A stretch of 15,153 nucleotides of DNA. It comes from an uncultured Lachnospiraceae bacterium (GTDB taxonomy: Bacteria > Bacillota > Clostridia > Lachnospirales > Lachnospiraceae). Below the pieces are notes generated by a model. It was given only the letters and a program-made list of their open reading frames with translations, ran no database searches and was not told the origin of the DNA. The stretch spans positions 1 through 15,153 of the forward strand of contig CAJTVT010000055.1 in the NCBI GenBank assembly GCA_910580015.1. Reading direction: 5' to 3'. A program made the position numbers and the translations under genes. Shown here piece after piece: positions 8,569 to 15,102 of this stretch (positions are counted from its first letter, which is position 1; every line of letters starts with the position of its first letter).

Positions 8569-8883
8569 CTACATGCAATAAAAAAATGCATCCTCCACAT
8601 GTATGATCTCCTCCCCTGTGATCCCCACTACGTCAAATCGACAAGGGGTATCTTCTCCATATCCAAAACGAAGACAGTAGGCCTCTGCTGTCCGGCTAAT
8701 TCGCCACTGCTTGCGAGAATTTACTGCCTCCAGAGGATGCCCTCCTCTTTCAGTGCTGCGATATTTCACTTCCACAAACACCAGATAACTTGTATCTCTG
8801 GCGATCAAATCAATCTCTCCAAATCTACAGCAGAAATTCGTGTGCAAGATCTCAAATCCCTTATGTATAAGGTATCTTGCCAC
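8569..8883 (-). CDS. yraN: YraN/UPF0102 family endonuclease-like protein (start uncertain)
   Basis: Small protein with the restriction-endonuclease-like core of the YraN family: GEIDLIARD followed by LVFVEVKYRS, supplying the acidic residues and Lys of the E-D-EVK catalytic pattern. The family is widespread and its role is uncertain, possibly in DNA uptake, repair or processing. The annotated start is GTG at 8881-8883, giving 104 residues. That start leaves out the conserved N-terminus: the codons before it read GKGKLYEEQ then VARYL, which matches the family's usual opening. No ATG, GTG or TTG occurs in frame between this GTG and the upstream TGA inside fhlB, although AGGAGG lies at 8942-8947. 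See the separate finding. Last gene of the rplS-to-yraN string. Confidence 0.85.
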   Translation of the reverse strand: MARYLIHKGFEILHTNFCCRFGEIDLIARDTSYLVFVEVKYRSTERGGHPLEAVNSRKQWRISRTAEAYCLRFGYGEDTPCRFDVVGITGEEIIHVEDAFFYCM

Positions 8884-8947
8884 CTGCTCCTCATATAGTT
8901 TCCCTTTCCCGCGATGATTATTTCTTGTTCCTACCGAATCTCCTCCT
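8884..8947 (-). other. in-frame upstream extension of yraN with ribosome site but no standard start codon
   Basis: Minus-strand frame of yraN read upstream gives conserved-looking residues (NNHRGKGKLYEEQ). A strong AGGAGG (8942-8947) lies seven bases before an in-frame GTA codon (8932-8934), just where a start should be. Starting there would give about 121 residues, the normal YraN length. Either an unusual start is used, or one base of the start has changed or been miscalled, or translation truly begins at the internal GTG. Confidence 0.5.
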
Positions 8948-8966
8948 GTCCTGACAGAATTTCCCT

Positions 8967-9293
8967 TTATTTTATTTTCTCTTTCATTCGTTCCATATCA
9001 TCCACAAAAACCAAGATTTCAGCCACAACTTCATAGAGCTCTGGCGGAATCATATCTCCGATCTCCAACTTAGACAAGGTCTTTGCCAGCTTATCATCCC
9101 GATAAAAAGGAATCTCTTCCTCTTTCGCTTTTTCTATGATACGCTCCGCCATATATCCTTTTCCGGTGGCAATGATCTTGGGCGCCCGCTCTCCTGGTTC
9201 GTATGCCACTGCCACTGCTGTCTTCTGTTTTTCCCCATTCTGCGTATCCATTGTGACTAGTTCTCTGGTATTTTTATACCGTGTTTCTTCCAT
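8967..9293 (-). CDS. FhlB: soluble homologue of the FlhB C-terminal domain (EscU/YscU/HrcU family)
   Basis: A 108-residue cytoplasmic protein equivalent to the cytoplasmic tail of the flagellar export switch FlhB and to Bacillus YlqH. The conserved stretch is TAVAVAYEPGERAPKIIATG, then KGYMAERIIEKAKEEEIPFY, then IPPELYEVVAEILVFV. In FlhB this stretch follows the self-cleaving NPTH motif; here NPTH is absent and the residues before it are QNGEKQK, so autocleavage is not expected. ATG at 9291-9293 was preferred over the adjacent TTG (9294-9296) because GGGAGG lies eight bases upstream of the ATG. It directly follows the FliK-like gene; in flagella FliK and FlhB interact to switch export substrate, so the pair may work together. 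Role outside flagella is unknown. Confidence 0.88.
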   Translation of the reverse strand: MEETRYKNTRELVTMDTQNGEKQKTAVAVAYEPGERAPKIIATGKGYMAERIIEKAKEEEIPFYRDDKLAKTLSKLEIGDMIPPELYEVVAEILVFVDDMERMKEKIK

Positions 9294-9320
9294 CAAACTG
9301 TCCTCCCTGTCTCATTCTGT

Positions 9321-11243
9321 CTACGCCTTCACATCAAAAGAATAACGATGCAGCTTTGCAGGAGGATTTTCCCTCTCCAAAAAATCTTCTACAAAATTCT
9401 GCTGTTTTTTGCGATTCTCCACCTTCACTTCACAAGTATATCCTTTCTGTTCCAGACGTTCTACCAATTGCTCTGCATAGGACGAAATCAGGCGGCAGGA
9501 CAATTCATCTTCAAAGTAGAATTCTGTCTCCACCGCAGCTTTTTGCAATTTTACAAAAATATCCGTAGATCCCAAGTTTTCCATATCAAGGTGCAGCAGG
9601 GCCGTCAATTCTCCGTCCTTTTCTCGGAGATTTTTTTTGTTCGTATACACATATAAATCACTGTGAGCATTTTGATTTTGAAGCTTCAGCGGAAGCTGCA
9701 CATATGTATATACTTGATTCAATTGATTCATAAATTCTAGGTTATTCTGGACTGACTGGGCTGTTTTCGCCAGAGGCGCCCCCTCTTTTCCAGTCTGGGA
9801 CAAAACCTGTTGCAACTCTGTCATCTGCTTGGACAGTCTTTGATACATCTCCTTTACAGCTCCTTCTTTCTTGAGCTGTTCTGGCGTTAGCATCCACTGT
9901 TCTGCCATAGCCTGTTTCAACACTCCCTTATATTCGTCTGAATAAAACAATTTCTGCATGGAGGCACTGGTATAATCGTCGCTGTTTTCCACTGCGCTCA
10001 TAATCTGCTCCAACAGCTCTCCGGCTGTCAGGCTGGTATTAAGTCTGCCCTCAGGCAGAAGATTTTCATTCCCCCTTGCACCAGAAAATTCTTGTAACAA
10101 CTGGGTAAGCCTTCCCTGCTGTTCCTTACTCAAAAACTGCTCTGCCACAACCATACCATCCAAAGTTCTGGCCCCTGCGATATTCTGGCTGTCCGCTGCC
10201 TGTGCTTCATTTGTGCCAGACATTGCCTGCTGGATGTCACTTTGGGCAGAATCTCCAGAAAACAATCCATTTTGAGCAAGGTTTTCTCCAGACAATCCTC
10301 CCTGCATCTGATTTCCCCCAGACAAGCCTTGTTCCATGCCTCCTCCCCCCAAGCCATCGCTTCCTGCTCCTGGCTGATTTCCCCCACCTTCTGTAATATC
10401 CTGGTGAATGACAACTCCCATCGCTGCATCAATATTGGTAACGGAAAGATTTTGCACCGCCTGATTCTGCACAAGTTCTCCCATCGCCGCCTGATTCTGT
10501 ACTGCCCCCATTTGAGACAGAGAAGGATTCTGCTGCCCACCACTTGTAAGGATTCCCACAATCTGCTGCTGAAATCCCAGAAGCGCTCCTGACGTCTGTC
10601 CTATTCCCCCCTCAGAACCAGACAATTGCCCCGAAAATTCTGCAATCCCCTCCATCAAATGATTCAGTTCTGGCAAGATTGCCTGCTGTCCATTTTTGTA
10701 ATTTTGGAACTGATTTAAAGATTCCTCTGTAATCACCAACCCCAGTTTTTGCATCTGCACCAGCGTCTGCATATCCGCTTTGGGAAAACTAGCCGCAACG
10801 CGCATCATTTGAAGAAGACTGTTCTTGTCAACGGGAAGCTGCTGTGCCATCATTTGATTCACCATAGATAAATTTCGATCATTCACCTTAAGACCAGCAG
10901 CCTCTAGCGCCCGCAGCAGTGTGGGATTCTGAGCGCTTTCCAAGGTAACTGGGCGAAGCGCAATCTGTTCCCCAGAATTAGACTTTACCTGAAATAGCAT
11001 GGGTTGGCCCTTTTCCAAATGAACTCCTGATTCCATTTTGGCTGAAATTGACCTGCCGTCATTTAATCCAATGGTGACCTGCCCATTTTTTATCTCGGTA
11101 ACAGTCCCCTCAAATACCTTTCCTGGACTTAACCCCTGGGTCAGCGCTGGACGCGCCCCAGTCGTATCTCTCACTTGATTCAGTGTCTGGGTATTGGAAG
11201 TCGTATGATTCTGATATTGTTGAATCCCTTCCACAAATGACAT
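9321..11243 (-). CDS. FliK-like protein (flagellar hook-length-control family, YlqG-like)
   Basis: A 640-residue protein without signal peptide or membrane segment. An N-terminal beta-rich module (about 40-100, VFEGTVTEIKNGQVTIGLND) is followed by helical repeats (about 105-190, NPTLLRALEAAGLKVNDRNL and similar, resembling DUF6240-type regions of Lachnospiraceae). A Gly/Gln/Asn-rich low-complexity linker covers roughly 205-345. The C-terminal part resembles the Flg_hook domain of FliK: YVQLPLKLQNQNAHSDLYVY, then LTALLHLDMENLGSTDIFVK, then a long helix ending SYAEQLVERLEQKGY. This domain order, its position after rnhB and before fhlB, and the same order in Bacillus (rnhB-ylqG-ylqH) support the call. 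Its start has a GGTGGGAG site close to ATG. No flagellar gene is visible in the window, so it may not serve flagella. Confidence 0.75.
   Translation of the reverse strand: MSFVEGIQQYQNHTTSNTQTLNQVRDTTGARPALTQGLSPGKVFEGTVTEIKNGQVTIGLNDGRSISAKMESGVHLEKGQPMLFQVKSNSGEQIALRPVTLESAQNPTLLRALEAAGLKVNDRNLSMVNQMMAQQLPVDKNSLLQMMRVAASFPKADMQTLVQMQKLGLVITEESLNQFQNYKNGQQAILPELNHLMEGIAEFSGQLSGSEGGIGQTSGALLGFQQQIVGILTSGGQQNPSLSQMGAVQNQAAMGELVQNQAVQNLSVTNIDAAMGVVIHQDITEGGGNQPGAGSDGLGGGGMEQGLSGGNQMQGGLSGENLAQNGLFSGDSAQSDIQQAMSGTNEAQAADSQNIAGARTLDGMVVAEQFLSKEQQGRLTQLLQEFSGARGNENLLPEGRLNTSLTAGELLEQIMSAVENSDDYTSASMQKLFYSDEYKGVLKQAMAEQWMLTPEQLKKEGAVKEMYQRLSKQMTELQQVLSQTGKEGAPLAKTAQSVQNNLEFMNQLNQVYTYVQLPLKLQNQNAHSDLYVYTNKKNLREKDGELTALLHLDMENLGSTDIFVKLQKAAVETEFYFEDELSCRLISSYAEQLVERLEQKGYTCEVKVENRKKQQNFVEDFLERENPPAKLHRYSFDVKA
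10457..10499 (-). repeat. 13-bp direct repeat inside the linker of the FliK-like gene
   Basis: CCGCCTGATTCTG occurs at 10457-10469 and again at 10487-10499, exactly 30 bases (10 codons) apart. It encodes the repeated VQNQA in the low-complexity linker. Such in-frame repeats can change linker length by slippage or recombination. Confidence 0.6.
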
Positions 11244-11335
11244 TTTTCTCCCACCTTTCTGCTATCTACTCTCGGATCCTTTTTGCAACTGCTTTTGCGA
11301 GAAAATTTTTGCCAGATTCCGAAAGTACATCCATA

Positions 11336-12109
11336 TCATTTTTCTTTGCCGATGCCTGTAAGGAAGCTCTGCCGATGGATAGGAGAGGAACCATGCTCTA
11401 AAATCGCCTCCATATGTTCCCTGGAACCGTAACCTTTATTTCGGGAAAACCCATATGCTGGATACTTCTTGTCATATTCTTCCATCAGCCTGTCCCTGGT
11501 GACCTTGGCAATGATACTTGCCGCCCCGATGGAAATACTTTTGGCATCTCCTTTAATAATGGGTATCTGTGTAATCTCCACCTTTGGAATCGTCACTGCA
11601 TCATTTAATAATATATCGGGTATTACCGATAGATTCTGAATGGCCCTGCGCATTGCCTCATATGTGGCCTGTAAAATATTGATTTCATCAATCTTCTCTG
11701 GTCCTACCACTCCTATTCCTGTGGCAACTGCTTCTTCCATAATGATATCATAAAGCTCCTCACGTTTCTTTGGACTCAGCTTTTTGGAATCATTGATATA
11801 TAAAATATCACAGTCCTTAGGCAAAATCACCGCTCCGGCCACTACTGGTCCAGCCAGAGGACCTCTGCCTGCCTCATCCACCCCACAGACATATCCTCTG
11901 TCCTGATACTTCTTCTCATAAACCTTAAGTCCCTCTATTCGCTTTCGCTCTTGTTCCAAAGCTGCCATACGTTTTGCTGCCTGTTCCACCAATTTTTGCA
12001 CTCCTGCGCGCTTGTCGTCCTTGTAATTTAAAATAAAAGAAGGCAGCACGATTTCCTCTGCTGCCTGTAATTCCTCTTTAATCTCTGCCACTCTCTTTAA
12101 CTCACTCAC
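11336..12109 (-). CDS. rnhB: ribonuclease HII
   Basis: Cleaves the RNA strand of RNA-DNA hybrids and removes ribonucleotides misincorporated in DNA. 257 residues, with an N-terminal charged helical extension of about 70 residues, common in Firmicutes RNase HII. The catalytic DEAGRG motif (Asp78, Glu79) is followed by GPLAGPVVAGAVILP, then INDSKKL (106-111+). Next comes KGDAKSISIGAASIIAKVTR, then the C-terminal NKGYGSREHMEAILEHG with HRQSF. Start is GTG (12107-12109) with AGGAG six to eight bases before. It lies 50 bases after the second lepB and 92 bases before the FliK-like gene. Confidence 0.97.
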   Translation of the reverse strand: MSELKRVAEIKEELQAAEEIVLPSFILNYKDDKRAGVQKLVEQAAKRMAALEQERKRIEGLKVYEKKYQDRGYVCGVDEAGRGPLAGPVVAGAVILPKDCDILYINDSKKLSPKKREELYDIIMEEAVATGIGVVGPEKIDEINILQATYEAMRRAIQNLSVIPDILLNDAVTIPKVEITQIPIIKGDAKSISIGAASIIAKVTRDRLMEEYDKKYPAYGFSRNKGYGSREHMEAILEHGSSPIHRQSFLTGIGKEK

Positions 12110-12159
12110 AAATCTTCTCCTCTATGTATCATCCTCTGTGATTTTACAGAAAAATTCTA

Positions 12160-12741
12160 TTATTGGTGCTTGATAAATCCAATTTTATCAAAGGGATAGA
12201 TTCTCAGCCAAGCCCTTCCTACAAAATCTTTTCCTTGAATCATCCCCACACTGGGATCTCGGCTATCTGAACTGGCATTACGGTTATCTCCCAATACAAA
12301 ATACTCATCCTCCCCAAGCTCGATAAGTTCCGCCGCTTGACCTGGATCCTGTATAATTTCCCGTCCATAGGATTCTTCCAATTCCTGTCCGTCTATATAT
12401 ATGATACCACTGGAATCAATCTGCACTGTCTCACCGGGCAGGCCAATAATCCGCTTAATATAATAAGTATCCTTTTTCTGTTTGAATGGAAACACCACAA
12501 TATCAAAACGTTCTGGCTTGTGAAAACGATAGGTAATCTTATCCACAATCAAATTGTCCCCATCGCTAAGTGTATATTCCATGGAGGTTCCGCTTACCTG
12601 GGTACGCTGCCCTACATAATGAATGACAAGATAAGTCAGTAAAAATACAATTCCAATATACAAAATGAAGCTGATAGTTTCCCGCATCACACTGCGTTTC
12701 TCCTCTGAAGGCTGTCTCTTTTGTTCCTGTTGATTATTCAT
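12160..12741 (-). CDS. lepB: type I signal peptidase, canonical active-site copy
   Basis: Membrane-anchored serine protease that removes signal peptides of exported proteins. 193 residues: basic N-terminus, one membrane segment (about 23-43), then SGTSM with nucleophile Ser53, and YYIKRIIGLPGE with general-base Lys96. Box E, LGDNRNASSDSRDPSVG, is intact. The N-terminal part is rich in Gln, Glu and Lys (QQEQKRQPSEEKR). It is one of two paralogues here, one on each side of rbgA. Unlike the other copy, its Ser-Lys dyad is complete, so it is likely the working enzyme. Ribosome site GGAGGG/AGGGA upstream of ATG. Confidence 0.96.
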   Translation of the reverse strand: MNNQQEQKRQPSEEKRSVMRETISFILYIGIVFLLTYLVIHYVGQRTQVSGTSMEYTLSDGDNLIVDKITYRFHKPERFDIVVFPFKQKKDTYYIKRIIGLPGETVQIDSSGIIYIDGQELEESYGREIIQDPGQAAELIELGEDEYFVLGDNRNASSDSRDPSVGMIQGKDFVGRAWLRIYPFDKIGFIKHQ

Positions 12742-12787
12742 ATTTTATCCCTGCCCTCCACTTATTCTACTATGCTCTATTCTAGCC

Positions 12788-13633
12788 CTACTCCGCCGGA
12801 AATTCAAGTGTTATTTTTCCAAGTCTCCCGCTGCGAAACTCTTCTATTACAAGAGCGGCTGCCTTACTATAATCAAGTTCATTTCCCTTCTTCACACAAT
12901 TACGTTTTTTTGCAATCTCTCCAAGAATTTCTGCTGGCGTCTGCTCTTCTGATACCTGATACCGTTCCAGCAAAACACCTGCATATTTTTCTTTTAAAAT
13001 CGAAATCAATTCCAAGGACAGCTCATCTATATTTAAAATCTCATCCTTGATGGAACCGATCAGTGCAAGTAACAACCCCACTCTTTGATCCTCAAATTTG
13101 GGCCATAAAATCCCAGGTGTGTCTAAAAGCTCCACATTTTTGTTTAAGCGTATCCACTGTTTTCCCTTTGTAACCCCTGGTCTATTTCCGGTTTTGGTAC
13201 AAGCCTTTCCCGCATAGGTATTGATAAACGTGGATTTTCCCACATTTGGAATCCCTACCACCATGGCGCGTACTGGGCGATTCTTAATTCCACGCCTGCG
13301 GTCACGTTCTATTTTCTCCTTACATGCTTCCATCACCACATCATTTATATTTTTCATACCTGTCCTGGTTCTTGCATCCAACTTCACTACATAACAGCCC
13401 TGCTTTTTAAAATACGTCGTCCAGGCTGCCGTCTGATCCTCGTTGGCAAGATCTGCCTTGTTCATCAGAATCAATCTTGCTTTCTGTTTTGCCAACTCAT
13501 CAATATCAGGATTTCGACTGCTGAATGGAATACGTGCATCCACCAACTCTATTACCAAATCGATCAGTTTCATATCTTCTTGCATCTGACGTTTTGCCTT
13601 CGTCATATGTCCTGGATACCATTGAAAATGCAT
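12788..13633 (-). CDS. rbgA: ribosome biogenesis GTPase YlqF/RbgA
   Basis: GTPase needed for late assembly of the 50S subunit in Bacillus. 281 residues, the usual length. Shows the circularly permuted order of the family: G4 motif NKAD (58-61) comes before G1 GIPNVGKST (127-135), then TKTGNRPGVTKGKQW (switch/G2) and G3 DTPG (171-174). The N-terminus WYPGHMTKAKRQM is characteristic. A C-terminal helical domain (about 200-281) is expected to bind rRNA. ATG is preceded by AGGAGGT; the ribosome site begins immediately after the stop of the upstream lepB, 14 bases away, so coupled translation is likely. Neighbouring rplS fits the ribosome theme. Confidence 0.97.
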   Translation of the reverse strand: MHFQWYPGHMTKAKRQMQEDMKLIDLVIELVDARIPFSSRNPDIDELAKQKARLILMNKADLANEDQTAAWTTYFKKQGCYVVKLDARTRTGMKNINDVVMEACKEKIERDRRRGIKNRPVRAMVVGIPNVGKSTFINTYAGKACTKTGNRPGVTKGKQWIRLNKNVELLDTPGILWPKFEDQRVGLLLALIGSIKDEILNIDELSLELISILKEKYAGVLLERYQVSEEQTPAEILGEIAKKRNCVKKGNELDYSKAAALVIEEFRSGRLGKITLEFPAE

Positions 13634-13647
13634 TTTTTACCTCCTGG

Positions 13648-14232
13648 TTATTTTAACAAACCAATTCTATTCCAGGGATAGACAATCATCCATGCCTTCC
13701 CAGTTATATAATCTCTCTTCACATTGCCAATACTGACATATCGGCTATCCTCACTGTTGTTGCGGTTGTCTCCCAGCACAAAGTATTCGTCTTCGTCCAC
13801 GACCACTTCATTTTCCGCCGCCAAAGCATTTCCTACTGTTTCTACATCCACCTGTTCCTGGAAAAGCTCACCGTTCACATAGACTTCCCCATCCTTTATC
13901 TGTATGGTATCTCCTGGCAGGCCAATCACACGCCTGACATAATAATGGGACCTTGCATTTCCATTTGGCGAAAATACCACCAGATCATTTCGTTTGGGCT
14001 CAAAAAGCCTATATACAAAACGGTTTACCAAAATTTTCTCTCCGTTCTCCAATGTAGGAGACATGGAGGGTCCAACCACTGATACCTGAAAACCAAAAAA
14101 AGACACCAAAATGACTGTGCCCAAAATTGTCAGAAGAATTTCTGCTACCCAAACTGCAACTTCTTTGATCAAACCAACGTTTACTTTTTTCTTTCTATGA
14201 TAAAAGCTTAGTCCAGACACTCTTTTTCCCAT
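13648..14232 (-). CDS. lepB: type I signal peptidase paralogue with Lys-to-Arg change in active site
   Basis: A 194-residue signal peptidase I family protein: basic N-terminus, one membrane segment (about 27-47), box B VGPSMSPTL with Ser56, box D YYVRRVIGLPGD, and box E LGDNRNNSEDSRYVSIG. In the family, box D reads (Y)IKR or (Y)VKR, and that Lys is the general base. Here the residue is Arg100, codon AGG at 13933-13935 (minus strand), one base from a Lys codon. Everything else looks intact and conserved, so it is not a decaying gene. It could be inactive, regulatory, or use Arg in an altered mechanism. It follows the rplS terminator, with AGGAG ten bases before ATG. The second paralogue downstream has the normal Lys. 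Confidence 0.92.
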   Translation of the reverse strand: MGKRVSGLSFYHRKKKVNVGLIKEVAVWVAEILLTILGTVILVSFFGFQVSVVGPSMSPTLENGEKILVNRFVYRLFEPKRNDLVVFSPNGNARSHYYVRRVIGLPGDTIQIKDGEVYVNGELFQEQVDVETVGNALAAENEVVVDEDEYFVLGDNRNNSEDSRYVSIGNVKRDYITGKAWMIVYPWNRIGLLK

Positions 14233-14270
14233 ATTTCATTCACTCCTATCACATAGACATTTCTATTTAT

Positions 14271-14308
14271 AAAGTAAAAAGGGACAACTACCATTGTACT
14301 TGTCCCTT
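14271..14308 (-). terminator. intrinsic terminator after rplS
   Basis: On the minus strand AAGGGACAA (14300-14308) pairs with TTGTCCCTT (14279-14287), with a loop that can pair further (TAC/GTA). TTTACTTT follows. It sits about 30 bases after the rplS stop. Probably reduces read-through from the strong rplS promoter into the lepB-rbgA string rather than ending it fully, as no clear separate promoter was found in the short gap before lepB. Confidence 0.88.
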
Positions 14309-14338
14309 CCCACGTTCCATTGCTATCCGATCGCTTAA

Positions 14339-14692
14339 TTATTTGACCAATTCTTTGACTTTTGCTCTCTTACCTACACGACCTCTTAAGTAATTCAGTT
14401 TTGCACGTCTTACCTTACCATAACGAACTACCTCAATTTTCTCTACATTGGGTGAATGCAACGGCCATGTCTTCTCAACGCCAACGCCGTTTGAGAATTT
14501 CCGAACTGTAAATGTCTCACGGCTGCTTCCGCCCTGTCTTTTCAGCACGATACCTTCAAAAACCTGGATTCTTTCGCGGTTTCCCTCTTTAATCTTACCA
14601 TAAACCTTCACGGTATCTCCTACGCTGAACTCGTCAACCTTTTCTTTTAACTGTTCCTTCTCAATATTTCTGATAATTTCTGCTGTATTCAT
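14339..14692 (-). CDS. rplS: 50S ribosomal protein L19
   Basis: Structural protein of the large subunit at the 30S-50S interface. 117 residues, the standard size. Contains FSVGDTVKVYGKIKEGNRER, IQVFEGIVLKRQGGSSRETF, and SPNVEKIEVVRYGKVRRAKL, then NYLRGRVGKRAKVKE, all typical of L19. Start ATG with AGGAGGT six bases upstream. It has its own promoter, a leader of about 70 bases and a terminator, so it is expressed largely as a single gene. Followed by lepB and rbgA, an arrangement common in Firmicutes. Confidence 0.99.
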   Translation of the reverse strand: MNTAEIIRNIEKEQLKEKVDEFSVGDTVKVYGKIKEGNRERIQVFEGIVLKRQGGSSRETFTVRKFSNGVGVEKTWPLHSPNVEKIEVVRYGKVRRAKLNYLRGRVGKRAKVKELVK

Positions 14693-14762
14693 TTGTGACC
14701 TCCTATTTTCTTAGATGTTCTTAATACCTTACGTAACAGAGGACCATCATTTTCGTCTCACA
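14693..14762 (-). promoter_or_regulatory. rplS 5' leader, possible L19 autoregulatory leader
   Basis: About 70 untranslated bases lie between the rplS promoter and ATG. The minus-strand RNA can form a hairpin in which GATGGTCCT (14740-14748) pairs with AAGAACATC (14714-14722) at seven of nine positions. A small palindrome TTACGTAA lies inside it. An L19 leader family exists in Firmicutes (Rfam), and this spot and size would fit, but I could not check the match. Confidence 0.4.
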
Positions 14763-14769
14763 GGTTAAT

Positions 14770-14798
14770 ATTTTAACATAACAATTTCAAGAAAGCAA
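14770..14798 (-). promoter_or_regulatory. rplS promoter
   Basis: On the minus strand TTGCTT (14793-14798) and TAAAAT (14770-14775) are 17 bases apart, a good sigma-A promoter. Predicted start near 14762 gives the leader described above. Confidence 0.75.
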
Positions 14799-14936
14799 GT
14801 ATTTTCCGCTAAAATCCCTATAATCCTGCTTTTTATTTTCTTGGTATGAAAGGCAACATATTATCAGAACATAAAAACGAGAAGAACACTATTATTCAAA
14901 CCGTAATTTTTGTTCGCTGTTGGATTTTTTACAAAT
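14799..14936. other. AT-rich intergenic stretch without recognised gene
   Basis: Together with the promoter, leader and right-end repeat this makes up the 461-base gene-free end of the window. It holds one 7-bp hairpin (TGGATTT 14921-14927 with AAATCCA 14933-14939) directly before the right-end element. No supported gene, tRNA or terminator was seen. Confidence 0.5.
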
Positions 14937-15102
14937 CCAGTGTACTGACACGTTTATATTTGGTGAAACTACGCAGAATTTTCATTCTTCTGCAAGGCAG
15001 ATTTTCAACGGTGTAGCGGTGGCTACAGCTAGAAAATCTAACGCAGCAGATGGATGAAAAGGCAAGTAGGTTTGCCTAATTATAAATGTGTCAGCACACT
15101 AG
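14937..15102. repeat. structured intergenic element, right copy (MITE-like nested palindrome)
   Basis: A noncoding element of about 166 bases bounded by 22-bp inverted repeats (14937-14958 and 15081-15102, 19 of 22 identical). Within it 14979-14993 pairs with 15046-15060 (13 of 15), AGATTTTC (14999-15006) with GAAAATCT (15032-15039), and TGTAGC (15012-15017) with GCTACA (15022-15027). A side hairpin AGGCAA/TTGCCT lies at 15060-15077. The blocks CGCAGAATTTT, CTGCAAGGCAG and GCAGATGGA recur in the left-end element. It could be a miniature transposable element or a structured RNA. No transposase is nearby. Confidence 0.6.

Noticed and set aside
10130..10592. Overlapping open frames on both strands in the middle of the FliK-like gene
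   Set aside because: Produced by the repetitive low-complexity linker composition; peptides have no family features.
14846..15016. Plus-strand open frame of 56 codons beginning MKGNIL and running into the right-end element
   Set aside because: No ribosome site, ends inside the palindromic repeat, and the peptide has no recognisable motif. Likely chance.
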